A stretch of 64,000 nt of DNA, from NCBI GenBank assembly GCA_910578975.1, contig CAJTRZ010000002.1, positions 199,781-263,780 on the forward strand. The letters are read 5' to 3'. Of this stretch, positions 7,369-16,188 are shown piece by piece (the first letter of the stretch is position 1; the number at the start of each line of letters is the position of its first letter). Made by a program: the position numbers and the translations under genes. Origin of the DNA: an uncultured Eubacterium sp. (GTDB lineage Bacteria; Bacillota; Clostridia; Lachnospirales; Lachnospiraceae). The notes below the pieces were generated by a model. That model was not told the origin of the DNA and ran no database searches. It was given only the letters and a program-made list of their open reading frames with translations.

Positions 7369-10014
7369 TTAATGTGCCTCATCCCAGTTATTTCCTACCT
7401 CTACTTCCACCTCAAGCGGAACGTGGAGTTTGGCAGCAGAAGCCATTTCTGTTTTTAAGATTTCAGTGACAGTCTCAACTTCTTCTTCCTTTGCTTCAAT
7501 CAGAAGTTCATCATGAATCTGCAGAACAATACGGGATTCCAGTTTCTTTTCCTTTAAGGCTCTTGCAACACCAATCATGGCAATCTTTATAATATCAGCA
7601 GCAGTTCCCTGAATCGGTGCATTCATCGCAACACGTTCGCCAAACTGTCTCTGCATAAAATTAGATACATTGATTTCCGGAATCGGACGTCTTCTTCCAA
7701 ATAATGTCACCGAATATCCTTTCTCCTTGGCACTTTTCACTGAATTATCCAAATATTCCTTAATTCCCGGATAACTTTCAAAATAATTATTAATATATTT
7801 TTCAGCTTCCTTTTTACTGATAGATAAATCCTGACTCAGACCAAAAGAACTAATACCATAAACGATACCAAAGTTTACAGCTTTTGCATTACTTCTCTGT
7901 ATTTTTGTTACCTCGTCAATTGGTACACCGAAAACCAGAGATGCTGTCGCTGTATGAATATCCTTAGAATCTTTATAAGCTTCAATTAAATTTTTATCAT
8001 CTGACATGTGTGCCAGTATCCGCAATTCAATCTGTGAATAATCAGCATCCACAAAAACACAGCCTTCTTTTGGAATAAATACTTTTCTGAGCTGTCTGCC
8101 TATCTCTGTACGGATAGGTATATTCTGCAGGTTTGGTTCTGTACTGCTGATTCGCCCGGTAGCAGTAATTGTCTGGTTGAATTTTCCATATATTCTGCTG
8201 TCCTCTTTAATATATGCAGCAAGGCCTTCCGCATATGTGGATTTTAATTTCGTCAACTGTCTATATTCTAAAACATCTCTTACAAATGGATAATCCGGCT
8301 CTAACTTTTCTAAGACAGAGGCTGAAGTAGAATATCCTGTTTTCGTTTTCTTACCTCCGGGCAGTCCCATCTCACCAAACAGAATTTCTCCTAACTGTTT
8401 TGGCGAATTAATATTAAATTCATGTCCTGCGCTTTTATATATGCTCTTTTCTAATTCCTGAATTTTAACAGATAAACTTTCTCCATATTCCTTTAATGCT
8501 TCGCCATCTACACGAACACCACATTGTTCCATTTCATACAAAGCATACATTAACGGTTTTTCAATCTTGTAATAAACATCTGTCATTTCCATTTCTTCTA
8601 ATTTTTTATAAATCTCATTTTGCGTTTTATAAAAAATATATGCATTGTAACAGGCATATTTCATTGCATTTTCCAAAATATCGATGGATGGTGTTTCCCC
8701 CTTTTTTGTTTTCGGAAATATTTCTTCATAAGTTGGAATATTTTCACCTAAATAATCTCTGGCAAGGTCATCATAACCATATGAATGACCTGTAGGGTTA
8801 ATTAAATACGCCATCAGACCCAAGTCTTCTAACTTAGCATATTCTGTTTCTGAATCAACTGCCTGAAAGAAATCATTATTATCTTTTACATTTACAGTAT
8901 AAACACTGGCATCCTTTGCTAAAGCACTTATTTTGTTTTTCAAATAACTCTCTGTGACAAAACCTTCTATCGGAATATATTTAATTTCTTTCTCACCATA
9001 ACATATTCCAATCCCTCGAACTTCTTTGTCCCTAAAAATAAATAGTCCTATAAAATAATCATTGTCTGCTACTGTCTCAAAGAGTTCTTCTACCTCGGTA
9101 AAATCAGAAACCACCTTAAAATTATCCTCAATATCATTCGATGCTGAAACATTAGAAAAACGGGAAATCATGCTTTTTAATTCTAGTTTTTTTACCATAT
9201 CCAGCGCTGTTTCTGTGTAAATATCCCCTAGAACACACTCTTTCGGCTGTACTTCTACTGGTGAATCAATATTGATTGTGGCAAGTGTTTTGCTCATTTG
9301 TGCCATATCATAATGTTCTAAAAAAGCATTTCTATTTCGCGCATTTGTTATCTCTTCTGCATGTTCATAAGCATTTTCAATGGAGCCAAACTCAGAGATA
9401 ATGGCAGTTGCCCCTTTCTCTCCAATTCCTGGAACTCCCGGAATGTTATCTGAAGAATCTCCCATTAAAGCCTTTACATCAATAAATTCAGTTGGTGTTA
9501 CTTTATATAACTCTTTTACTTGTTCTGTATTATATCTTTCAACTGTTGTCTGTCCCTTTTTTGTCTTTGGAATACAAATCGTAATGTTCTCAGAGGCAAG
9601 CTGTAATAAATCTCTGTCTCCGGAATATACACATACAGAAAACCCTTCTTTCTCTCCACGCTTTGACATGGTTCCTATAATATCGTCTGCCTCAAATCCG
9701 GGAAGTTCCATGATAGTAATATTCATCTTATTAAGGAGTTCTTTAATTAACGGAACCTGCTCTCTTAATTCCGGCTGCATAGGTTTTCTGGTGCCTTTAT
9801 ACGCTTCAAACATCTCATGTCTGAATGTAGGATGATGAACATCAAAAGCAACAGCTAAATGTGTCGGCTGCTCATCATCTATAAATTTAAACATCATATT
9901 TAAGAAACCAAACACAGCATTCGTATGGATTCCTTCTGCATTTGCAAACAAAGGCACTCCATAATAAGCTCTATTCAATATACTATGACCATCTATTAAT
10001 AATAATTTTTCCAT
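7369..10014 (-). CDS. polA: DNA polymerase I lacking a recognisable proofreading site
   Basis: An 881-residue family A polymerase. The N-terminal 5' nuclease (about residues 1-290) opens LLLIDGHSILNRAYYG and keeps its acidic residues (AVAFDVHHPTF, GFEADDIIGTM, GDRDLLQLA). The polymerase domain has motif A VDADYSQIELRILAH, motif B RSNAKAVNFGIVYG and motif C LQIHDELLIEA. The middle region (about 300-470), where E. coli Pol I has its 3'-5' exonuclease, lacks the Asp-x-Glu catalytic pair, so proofreading is probably absent, as in Bacillus and Thermus Pol I. The enzyme fills gaps and removes RNA primers. An AGAGGAAG ribosome binding site precedes the start; the zf-HC2-like gene lies 15 bp upstream. 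Confidence 0.97.
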   Translation of the reverse strand: MEKLLLIDGHSILNRAYYGVPLFANAEGIHTNAVFGFLNMMFKFIDDEQPTHLAVAFDVHHPTFRHEMFEAYKGTRKPMQPELREQVPLIKELLNKMNITIMELPGFEADDIIGTMSKRGEKEGFSVCVYSGDRDLLQLASENITICIPKTKKGQTTVERYNTEQVKELYKVTPTEFIDVKALMGDSSDNIPGVPGIGEKGATAIISEFGSIENAYEHAEEITNARNRNAFLEHYDMAQMSKTLATINIDSPVEVQPKECVLGDIYTETALDMVKKLELKSMISRFSNVSASNDIEDNFKVVSDFTEVEELFETVADNDYFIGLFIFRDKEVRGIGICYGEKEIKYIPIEGFVTESYLKNKISALAKDASVYTVNVKDNNDFFQAVDSETEYAKLEDLGLMAYLINPTGHSYGYDDLARDYLGENIPTYEEIFPKTKKGETPSIDILENAMKYACYNAYIFYKTQNEIYKKLEEMEMTDVYYKIEKPLMYALYEMEQCGVRVDGEALKEYGESLSVKIQELEKSIYKSAGHEFNINSPKQLGEILFGEMGLPGGKKTKTGYSTSASVLEKLEPDYPFVRDVLEYRQLTKLKSTYAEGLAAYIKEDSRIYGKFNQTITATGRISSTEPNLQNIPIRTEIGRQLRKVFIPKEGCVFVDADYSQIELRILAHMSDDKNLIEAYKDSKDIHTATASLVFGVPIDEVTKIQRSNAKAVNFGIVYGISSFGLSQDLSISKKEAEKYINNYFESYPGIKEYLDNSVKSAKEKGYSVTLFGRRRPIPEINVSNFMQRQFGERVAMNAPIQGTAADIIKIAMIGVARALKEKKLESRIVLQIHDELLIEAKEEEVETVTEILKTEMASAAKLHVPLEVEVEVGNNWDEAH

Positions 10015-10029
10015 GATACTTCCTCTTAT

Positions 10030-10374
10030 TTATATATTTATTGCACCAACATAAACAGCAAGACCTATTAAAACTAGTCCGAGACCTGCTACAGCAAATC
10101 TTCCAATCCTGCCAAGACGCTTTTCTTTTTTAAAATACTCATTGTAATATTCAATAATATACTTTAGTTCTTCCTCTGCAGACATTGGCTCATCACTTTC
10201 TACCGGTGGTTCAATATCTCCTAATCCCCGATGAATCTTATAATATAATTCCAGCTCTTCCCTGCACTCATCACACTCTTTAGCGTGAGACAGAAATTCT
10301 TCTAAATCCTCTGAATATTCTATTTTATCAAAAATAAAATCCCTGATATTCTTTTGAAACACTTCACACTTCAT
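10030..10374 (-). CDS. zf-HC2-like (anti-sigma-type) single-pass membrane protein
   Basis: A 114-residue protein with an N-terminal putative zinc-finger segment of the zf-HC2 type (Cys3, then HAKECDEC giving HxxxCxxC at about 33-40), an acidic middle, and one membrane helix near the C-terminus (about 92-112). In this family such proteins usually hold an ECF sigma factor at the membrane, but no sigma factor gene is nearby. I start it at the ATG at 10374 because GAGGAG lies 6-8 nt upstream; a longer frame reaching 10452 would begin at the predicted transcript start. It is the first gene of the operon with polA and coaE. Its function there is unknown. Confidence 0.6.
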   Translation of the reverse strand: MKCEVFQKNIRDFIFDKIEYSEDLEEFLSHAKECDECREELELYYKIHRGLGDIEPPVESDEPMSAEEELKYIIEYYNEYFKKEKRLGRIGRFAVAGLGLVLIGLAVYVGAINI

Positions 10375-10459
10375 AATCTGTCTCCTCAAATAAAGGTCAA
10401 AATATTTTCGCGTCATACATAATTCAATGTAATTTCTGGCATCTTTATCCAACTACCTT

Positions 10460-10488
10460 ATTATACATTTTATCAGAAACAGTTACAA
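10460..10488 (-). promoter_or_regulatory. Sigma-A promoter of the zf-HC2-polA-coaE operon
   Basis: On the minus strand, -35 TTGTAA (10483-10488) and a perfect -10 TATAAT (10460-10465) are separated by 17 bp. The expected transcript start near 10453 rules out upstream start codons for the first gene. Confidence 0.8.
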
Positions 10489-12708
10489 TTATTTTTTAAT
10501 TTTTATCATATTCAGTCTTAAAGCGTTCATTACAACACAAAAACTGGATAGGCTCATAGCAAATGCCCCAAACATCGGACTTAAGCGTATTCCAAATATT
10601 GGATACCAGACGCCAGCTGCCAGTGGAATTCCAATAATATTATAAATAAATGCCCAAAATAAATTTTCATGAATATTTCTGAGAACCATTTTACTTAGTT
10701 TCACAGCTTTTGGAACATCTGAAAGGTTATTCTTTACCAATACAATATCTGCTGCATCAATCGCAATATCTGTTCCTGCCCCAATAGCCATTCCCACATC
10801 TGCCCTGGTCAATGCCGGTGCATCATTAATTCCATCTCCTACCATAATCGTTGTTCCGTCTAATGCCTGCTCTTTTACAACCTTCTCTTTAATATCAGGT
10901 AATACGTTTGCAACCACATTTTCTATTCCTACTTTATCTGCAATCGCTTTCGCAGTTGCTTTATTATCACCTGTAAGCATTGTCACATGTATTTCCATAT
11001 TCTTTAAATCTTCTATAGCTGAAACACTATCTGGTTTTAGCGCATCAGAAACAGCTATAATTCCACATAACTTTTCATCATATGCAAAATACATCGGTGT
11101 TTTTCCTTCATTAGAAAGTTTATTTGCTATATTTCTATACTTTTCCTCTACTTTACAAAACCCTTGTATATACTCAATATTTCCTGCTACAGCCACATTC
11201 TCATCTATCTTTCCAAATAACCCATTTCCTGTCTTAGACAAAAAGCCAGATACTTCCTTTTTGTTTATATTTTTTTCTTTACAATAATAAACAATTGCTT
11301 TTGCCAAAGGATGTTCACTATTATTTTCCAGACTGTATGCCAATTCCAATAACTTTACATTGTTCCGGTCATTTGTTGCAATCACATCTGTAACTTCCGG
11401 TTTTCCTGTAGTAATCGTTCCTGTTTTATCTAAAATAATATTTTTAGCTTTTCCTGCGTTTTCTAAAGCTGTAGCATTTTTAAATAAAATACCATTTTTT
11501 GCTCCAATACCATTTCCAACCATAATTGCTACCGGTGTTGCAAGACCTAATGCACATGGACAACTTATTACAAGAACAGAAACTGCATAAGTAAGGGCTG
11601 TTCCTAAATCAGCACCTGCGAGTACCCATATAATAAATGTAAAAACTGCAATACACAGAACAACCGGAACAAAAATGCCTGCCACTTTGTCTGCAGCTTT
11701 TGCAATAGGTGCTTTAGATGCGGAAGCATCACTGACTAATTTAATAATCTGTGCTAATGTTGTATCATTTCCAACCCGTACAGCTTTGCAGACCAGCACG
11801 CCTGACTGGTTTATTGTTCCTGATGATACTTTTGCTCCCTCCGTCTTATCTACCGGAATACTCTCTCCTGTAAGAGAAGACTCGTCAACTGCACTTTCTC
11901 CTCTGACTACTACACCATCTGCGGGGATATTCTCACCAGGTTTTACAACAAAGTACATATCCACTTTCAAATTTGATAAACTGATTTCCTTTTCTATCTC
12001 GTTTCCCTGCTCATCTTTTTCTAAAATTCTGGCTTTGGACGGTGTCAGTTTCATCAATCCATTAAGTGCACTCGTCGTCTTTCCTTTCGAATATACCTCT
12101 AATGTTTTTCCAACAGTTATTAAAGAAACAATCATTGCTGCAGATTCAAAATAAAAATCCTGCATCTCATTTGTATGATTTATTACCATAATAAGCAGAA
12201 TAACTGCACTATAAATGAAAGAGGCACCTGCACCTAATGCCACCAAGGTATCCATATTAGGAGCATTATTTATAACTCCCTTTGCCCCATTGATAAAAAA
12301 CTTTCTGTTAATTATTAATACCACAAGGGTAATAAACATCTGAATAATCCCCTGTAAAATATGGTTATGTCCTATAAAATCCGGAATCGGCCAATTCCAC
12401 ATCATATGCCCCATAGAGAGATACATTAAAGGAATCAGCAATAAAACGGAATATACCAGTCTTTTTCTCATTTTACTAATTTCATTCTCTTCGTCGGTTT
12501 CGGAAGTATTTACTTTTGATTTTTTTGCTCCATATCCTGCCTTTATAACTGCATCTATAATTTCTTTTTCTGTGACTGTACCTTCTACATTCATAGAATT
12601 TGTCAACAAATTAACATTGACACTTTCGACACCATCTAATTGTCTGACTGCCTTCTCTACTCTTGCACTGCAGGCGGCGCAACTCATTCCTGTTACTTTA
12701 AAATCCAT
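10489..12708 (-). CDS. copA: Copper-exporting P1B-type ATPase
   Basis: A 739-residue CopA-type pump. It has one N-terminal heavy-metal-associated domain with GMSCAACS (CxxC), eight predicted membrane segments, the intramembrane metal site SCPCALGLATP (CPC), the TGES actuator loop, the phosphorylation motif DKTGTITTG, and the hinge MVGDGINDAPAL. CPC together with the CsoR gene upstream points to Cu(I) efflux. The start is taken at the ATG at 12708: a GTG at 12720 lies inside the AGAGAGGTGA ribosome binding sequence, too close to be used. It follows csoR by 67 bp and is presumably co-transcribed from the CsoR-controlled promoter. No copZ chaperone gene is next to it. Confidence 0.96.
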   Translation of the reverse strand: MDFKVTGMSCAACSARVEKAVRQLDGVESVNVNLLTNSMNVEGTVTEKEIIDAVIKAGYGAKKSKVNTSETDEENEISKMRKRLVYSVLLLIPLMYLSMGHMMWNWPIPDFIGHNHILQGIIQMFITLVVLIINRKFFINGAKGVINNAPNMDTLVALGAGASFIYSAVILLIMVINHTNEMQDFYFESAAMIVSLITVGKTLEVYSKGKTTSALNGLMKLTPSKARILEKDEQGNEIEKEISLSNLKVDMYFVVKPGENIPADGVVVRGESAVDESSLTGESIPVDKTEGAKVSSGTINQSGVLVCKAVRVGNDTTLAQIIKLVSDASASKAPIAKAADKVAGIFVPVVLCIAVFTFIIWVLAGADLGTALTYAVSVLVISCPCALGLATPVAIMVGNGIGAKNGILFKNATALENAGKAKNIILDKTGTITTGKPEVTDVIATNDRNNVKLLELAYSLENNSEHPLAKAIVYYCKEKNINKKEVSGFLSKTGNGLFGKIDENVAVAGNIEYIQGFCKVEEKYRNIANKLSNEGKTPMYFAYDEKLCGIIAVSDALKPDSVSAIEDLKNMEIHVTMLTGDNKATAKAIADKVGIENVVANVLPDIKEKVVKEQALDGTTIMVGDGINDAPALTRADVGMAIGAGTDIAIDAADIVLVKNNLSDVPKAVKLSKMVLRNIHENLFWAFIYNIIGIPLAAGVWYPIFGIRLSPMFGAFAMSLSSFCVVMNALRLNMIKIKK

Positions 12709-12775
12709 ATTCTCTGTCACCTCTCTCTTTATTTTCTGTCATCTCTATTGATTAATAATCTTTGTTCTTTCATTA

Positions 12776-13075
12776 CTACTTCATTAATCGTTTTAATATA
12801 TTCGTCAATTCCTCAATGACTTCAATATTCCCGTTCTGAATATTCTCAACCACACATGTATTCATATGATTATCCAACAATACCTTATTAAAACTATTCA
12901 ATGCAGAATTAATGGCAGATACCTGTATTAAAATATCTGGGCAGTAAGCATCTTCTTCTACCATTTTTTTAACACCACGTACCTGCCCCTCTATTCTGTT
13001 CAAGCGGTTAATCAAGTCTCTATACTCTTTCTCTTCTCTTTTCTTAGTTTTATGATTCTTGCAATTATTATTCAT
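12776..13075 (-). CDS. csoR: CsoR family copper-sensing repressor
   Basis: A 99-residue all-helical repressor. It has the family opening NRLNRIEGQVRGVKKMVEE and the Cu(I) ligand set Cys (DAYCPDIL), His and Cys (DNHMNTC), the C-H-C triad that defines CsoR. Apo-CsoR binds DNA and Cu(I) releases it. The start is the ATG at 13075, 5 nt after a perfect AGGAGG; a GTG at 13081 overlaps that AGGAGG and cannot be used. The promoter directly upstream contains a perfect palindromic operator between its -35 and -10 boxes, so the gene should repress itself and copA. Confidence 0.95.
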   Translation of the reverse strand: MNNNCKNHKTKKREEKEYRDLINRLNRIEGQVRGVKKMVEEDAYCPDILIQVSAINSALNSFNKVLLDNHMNTCVVENIQNGNIEVIEELTNILKRLMK

Positions 13076-13092
13076 AGACACCTCCTGAGAGA

Positions 13093-13122
13093 ATTATATA
13101 CCCCGTAGGGGTATATTGTCAA
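13093..13122 (-). promoter_or_regulatory. csoR-copA promoter with embedded CsoR operator
   Basis: Minus strand: consensus -35 TTGACA (13117-13122), -10 TATAAT (13093-13098), spacer 18 bp. The palindrome ATATACCCC-TAC-GGGGTATAT (13096-13116, 9-bp arms) fills the spacer and touches the -10 box. The run of C then G around the centre is the known pattern of CsoR operators. Bound CsoR would block RNA polymerase directly. Confidence 0.9.
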
Positions 13123-13131
13123 CTTTTTATA

Positions 13132-13160
13132 TTGACATTTATTCCATAAAGTGATAATAT
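13132..13160 (+). promoter_or_regulatory. Sigma-A promoter of tRNA-Leu
   Basis: Plus strand: -35 TTGACA (13132-13137), -10 TAATAT (13155-13160), spacer 17 bp. Transcription would start only about 5 nt before the tRNA 5' end. It is divergent from the csoR promoter, with 9 bp between the two -35 boxes. Confidence 0.8.
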
Positions 13161-13171
13161 CTTTATTGCTT

Positions 13172-13253
13172 GCGGATGTGGCGGAATGGCAGACGCAGCA
13201 GACTCAAAATCTGCCGCCCACAAAGCGTGCGGGTTCAAGTCCCGCCATCCGCA
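13172..13253 (+). tRNA. tRNA-Leu (anticodon CAA)
   Basis: An 82-nt class II tRNA. The acceptor stem GCGGATG pairs with CATCCGC, followed by discriminator A. The anticodon loop CTCAAAA gives anticodon CAA, reading UUG. A long variable arm (CGC...GCG) and the T-arm GCGGG-TTCAAGT-CCCGC are present. The 3' CCA is not encoded. It stands alone, with its own promoter and terminator. Confidence 0.96.
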
Positions 13254-13255
13254 TT

Positions 13256-13290
13256 AAAAAAGAATGTAACTTTCGTTACATTCTTTTTTT
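13256..13290. terminator. Bidirectional terminator between tRNA-Leu and the zinc-ribbon gene
   Basis: GAATGTAAC and GTTACATTC, extended by A and T runs, form a 15-bp perfect stem (13256-13270 with 13275-13289) and a TTTC loop. T-runs on both strands let it serve the plus-strand tRNA and the minus-strand gene ending at 13301. Confidence 0.9.
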
Positions 13291-13300
13291 ATTTACTATT

Positions 13301-14857
13301 TTAATTCAGTTCATAAGCATCTCCATTTTTACTTACACTATATACACTTCCTGACTCACAGGATATAGCATATGTCTTACCAGATATACTCATACCGTCT
13401 TTATCGTCAATCTGACATTGAATAATATAATATTCTCTAGAGTCTATCTCTGCTGTTTCTTTATATTCAAAAGAACTTACATCTCCATTTTCAAATTCGC
13501 CAAAATCATTTTCAAACTCCCCTGAAGATACCAGATAATCTGTTAATTTATTTACAGCCTGATCGTAGGAAATTTTATTCGGTGCATAATTATATGCTCT
13601 TGTTACTACCTGACTACTGATTCCCTCTTCATTAATTGCCACAAAATAGAACAAACAATTTTCCTTTGGCATAGTAATTGGTTTTGTGTAAAGTTTATCT
13701 TTTGATGTTGGTACAGAACCATTTTTTGTGTAGTAAACTTTACATCCTTGTGGTGCTGTTACAATAATTTTTTCTTCCGACTGATATTCTCCACTCTTTG
13801 GTTCTACAGAAGGTGCATCTACTTTTTTAAACTGCAATACATATTTAAAAGTACTGTCTTTGCTATTTTTTTTGTTTTTATCTTCTGAGTACGCTCTAAG
13901 AGTATATGTTCCTTCTGTTGCGAGATTAATCGGCTCCTTATACTCTTTCTTAGAAAGACTGTCTATCGGATTTGTGCCATCTAATGTATAATATATTTTC
14001 ACATTATCACTTGCACTTAACTTCACCTCTATCGGTTTATCATAAGTTCCCTCTGCTACACTAGCCGCAGGTATGGTTCCACCAAAAGCTTTCAGTTCTG
14101 ACTGAATACTGCTTGGTGCATTCGCAATCAATCTGTTAATTTCTGAATTCATATCATTATTTTGATATAAAACAATTAATTCCTTATAATAATTAACGTT
14201 ATCTTCATCTACATCAATTAATAATTCTAAATAATGTATTTGTTCCTGCTCATAATTTCCAAGCTTTCCATCCACTTCATACACTTTTTCATAGGCTTTT
14301 ATTTTCTGTTCTTTCGTAAAAGCATTTCCCGATGCAAGTATAAATTGGGATTTTGCATACTCATAATTTTTTTCCTGAAAATACTTCTCTCCACTCGAAA
14401 AATATTTATTAAATTTTTCTGTCATAATACTCTTTTTAATTAACAGTGTAGAAGTAACTGCAATTATAAGCAATACAACTGTAATTCCCGCAATCATAAA
14501 AAAGTTCTTCTTGGTCAGCTTTTTTTTATTATATAAATTTTTATGCTCTTCATAAGACTGATCTGTACTTTTATATTTATGTTTTGAAGGAGCAATATAA
14601 GAATCATCAAAATCGTCGATTTCTTCCTTCATTCTTTTTGCCGGTTCTTTTATATTTTCTTTTTTTAATTCTTCTTTGGTAATTTCACCGGTCTCTTCTT
14701 TTCCTGATTCAATTGTAATTCCCGTAAAAGTATCCTCATATGCTTTTTCAATCGGTGTAGGTGCAATATCATTTTCAAATGCATTAATTTTTGTACCACA
14801 CTTCGTACAAAACATTGAATTTTCATCACACTCACAACCACAATTTGGACATATCAT
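13301..14857 (-). CDS. Zinc-ribbon membrane protein with chitobiase-like beta repeats
   Basis: A 518-residue protein of unknown role. The N-terminus is a zinc ribbon with two CxxC knuckles (CPNCGCECDENSMFCTKCG, residues 3-21), then a charged linker, one membrane helix (about 118-140), and a helical stretch with TPR character (about 150-255). Two beta-sandwich repeats follow (about 268-345 and 350-430), each with the pattern YDKPIEVKLSA...YYTLDGTNP, resembling the chitobiase/hexosaminidase C-terminal domain (CHB_HEX_C). The end (about 435-518) is an unassigned domain. Topology puts the zinc ribbon inside and the beta repeats outside. AGGAGG lies 7 nt before the start. A link between intracellular sensing and the cell wall is inference only. 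Confidence 0.7.
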   Translation of the reverse strand: MICPNCGCECDENSMFCTKCGTKINAFENDIAPTPIEKAYEDTFTGITIESGKEETGEITKEELKKENIKEPAKRMKEEIDDFDDSYIAPSKHKYKSTDQSYEEHKNLYNKKKLTKKNFFMIAGITVVLLIIAVTSTLLIKKSIMTEKFNKYFSSGEKYFQEKNYEYAKSQFILASGNAFTKEQKIKAYEKVYEVDGKLGNYEQEQIHYLELLIDVDEDNVNYYKELIVLYQNNDMNSEINRLIANAPSSIQSELKAFGGTIPAASVAEGTYDKPIEVKLSASDNVKIYYTLDGTNPIDSLSKKEYKEPINLATEGTYTLRAYSEDKNKKNSKDSTFKYVLQFKKVDAPSVEPKSGEYQSEEKIIVTAPQGCKVYYTKNGSVPTSKDKLYTKPITMPKENCLFYFVAINEEGISSQVVTRAYNYAPNKISYDQAVNKLTDYLVSSGEFENDFGEFENGDVSSFEYKETAEIDSREYYIIQCQIDDKDGMSISGKTYAISCESGSVYSVSKNGDAYELN

Positions 14858-14937
14858 ATTTTTGCCTCCTAATGCTTCAGTAGAAGTTCCTGCACTTCTA
14901 TTTAAGATATAACATTTACTGAAATGAATATATCATA

Positions 14938-15582
14938 TTATTCATTTGGTTTCAATTCAATATCGCCTGAATTCTGACTCTTAGAAAATTTACATCCACA
15001 GAAATTCTGTCGATACAGCTGATATTCTTTGGATAACTCTATAGAACGTTTATATCCGTTTTTCTTCTTAAAATCAGAAGAGAGATATTTTACTCCATAT
15101 TTTTCTTCTAAACATTTTCCAATTTCATTTAATTTATCTGCATTTTTTAAAGGGCTGATAGATAACGTTGTTGTAAAATAATCATAATGCTTCTCAGCGG
15201 CAATGGTAGCCGTCTCTGTAAGCCTCAATTCATAGCATTTGAAACATCTATTTCCACCTTCCCTGCATTTCTCCAAACCTTCCACATACTTATAAAACTT
15301 TTCCGGCTCATACTGTTCAATGATAGGTGTAACCGGATGTTCAAACTCCATCTCCGAAATCAGCCGGGCTAACTCCTCTGCCCTATGCCGATACTCATCA
15401 TCTGTTTCAATATTAGGATTATAAAATAAAATATCTATTTTAAAATATTTCGATAAATATTCTAATACATAACTGCTACAAGGAGCACAGCATGCATGCA
15501 GCAATAATGTCGGGACTTCCTTCTTTCTTTCATGATATTCTATTATTTTTTCTAACTCTTTTTGATAATTAATTTTATTCAT
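14938..15582 (-). CDS. queH: Epoxyqueuosine reductase QueH
   Basis: A 214-residue DUF208/QueH protein. It opens with the paired-Cys motif LLLHACCAPCSSYVLEYL (residues 24-41) and carries further Cys in CREGGNRCFKCYELRL and NFCGCKF, which in the family bind an iron-sulfur cluster and a second metal. QueH reduces epoxyqueuosine to queuosine in tRNA, the last step of the pathway, replacing QueG in many anaerobes. No other queuosine gene is near it; many gut Clostridia salvage precursors. The start has the ribosome binding site AGAGGT but lies only 12 nt behind the terminator of the Nudix gene, so its own promoter is not evident. Confidence 0.92.
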   Translation of the reverse strand: MNKINYQKELEKIIEYHERKKEVPTLLLHACCAPCSSYVLEYLSKYFKIDILFYNPNIETDDEYRHRAEELARLISEMEFEHPVTPIIEQYEPEKFYKYVEGLEKCREGGNRCFKCYELRLTETATIAAEKHYDYFTTTLSISPLKNADKLNEIGKCLEEKYGVKYLSSDFKKKNGYKRSIELSKEYQLYRQNFCGCKFSKSQNSGDIELKPNE

Positions 15583-15593
15583 ATTACCTCTAC

Positions 15594-15623
15594 AAAAAAG
15601 ACAGGAACTCCCTGTCTTTTTTT
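15594..15623. terminator. Terminator between the Nudix gene and queH
   Basis: AAAAAAGACAGG (15594-15605) pairs with CCTGTCTTTTTT (from 15611), five-base loop, T-run on either strand. On the minus strand it ends the Nudix transcript and sits inside the queH leader. Confidence 0.85.
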
Positions 15624-15642
15624 CATCATAACGTTCGTATCT

Positions 15643-16074
15643 TTACTTGTGTTTTTTATTAAGTTCCAGATATTTGTTATAAGCTTTCTCCAGAATTATT
15701 TTTTCATTGGGAAATTTTAATAAATGATATGCTTCAATGTACTTGTAATACCCCGAATGATAAAAATATTCTTCGCGCTGTGGTCTACTATAATAACTAT
15801 CAGAAGCCATTAAAAACCAATGTGCTTCCTTTTCGACAACATCTCCTGGAATACTAAAAGAATATTCGCTTTTCCCCACATACTCATTAATTCTAGCATT
15901 AACTCCTGTCTCTTCTTTCACTTCTCTTAATGCAGTTTCCTGATAGGTTTCTCCCCTTTCAATAGTCCCTTTTGGTAAAACCCATCCCTCATACCTATTA
16001 CGAAAATTTTTGTATAATAGTAAAATCTTGCCTCTAAATATAACCACACCGCCACAACTGACCGCTTTATCCAT
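15643..16074 (-). CDS. Nudix hydrolase
   Basis: A 143-residue Nudix protein. The Nudix box runs GTIERGETYQETALREVKEETGV (split: G, then E, then REVKEETG, about residues 36-58), complete with the metal-binding Glu residues. It begins with CGGVVIFRGKILLLY, and the line VLPKGTIERGE resembles diadenosine tetraphosphate or nucleotide-sanitising members, but the substrate cannot be read from sequence. AGGAGG lies 7 nt before the start, and a good sigma-A promoter (16120-16148) drives it alone. Confidence 0.88.
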   Translation of the reverse strand: MDKAVSCGGVVIFRGKILLLYKNFRNRYEGWVLPKGTIERGETYQETALREVKEETGVNARINEYVGKSEYSFSIPGDVVEKEAHWFLMASDSYYSRPQREEYFYHSGYYKYIEAYHLLKFPNEKIILEKAYNKYLELNKKHK

Positions 16075-16119
16075 AGCGAATCCTCCTGCTTCTCAAGTGT
16101 GTTAATAATAATTACTTTT

Positions 16120-16148
16120 AGTATACAGTAATAACCATGTCAATGCAA
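16120..16148 (-). promoter_or_regulatory. Sigma-A promoter of the Nudix gene
   Basis: Minus strand: -35 TTGCAT (16143-16148), -10 TATACT (16120-16125), spacer 17 bp, 45 bp before the start codon. Confidence 0.7.
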
Positions 16149-16188
16149 GTTTCCTTATAAAGAAAAATTAATAATAGCAGTTTATCCG

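Noticed and set aside
9380..9835. A 151-codon open frame on the plus strand inside polA
   Set aside because: It lies wholly opposite the conserved polA nuclease domain, shows no family motif and has no ribosome binding site; it is a shadow of polA. Other long opposite-strand frames were rejected for the same reason.
15583..15660. Possible preQ1 riboswitch before queH
   Set aside because: The short region holds only a plain terminator hairpin and the Nudix stop; the conserved preQ1 pseudoknot sequence is absent.
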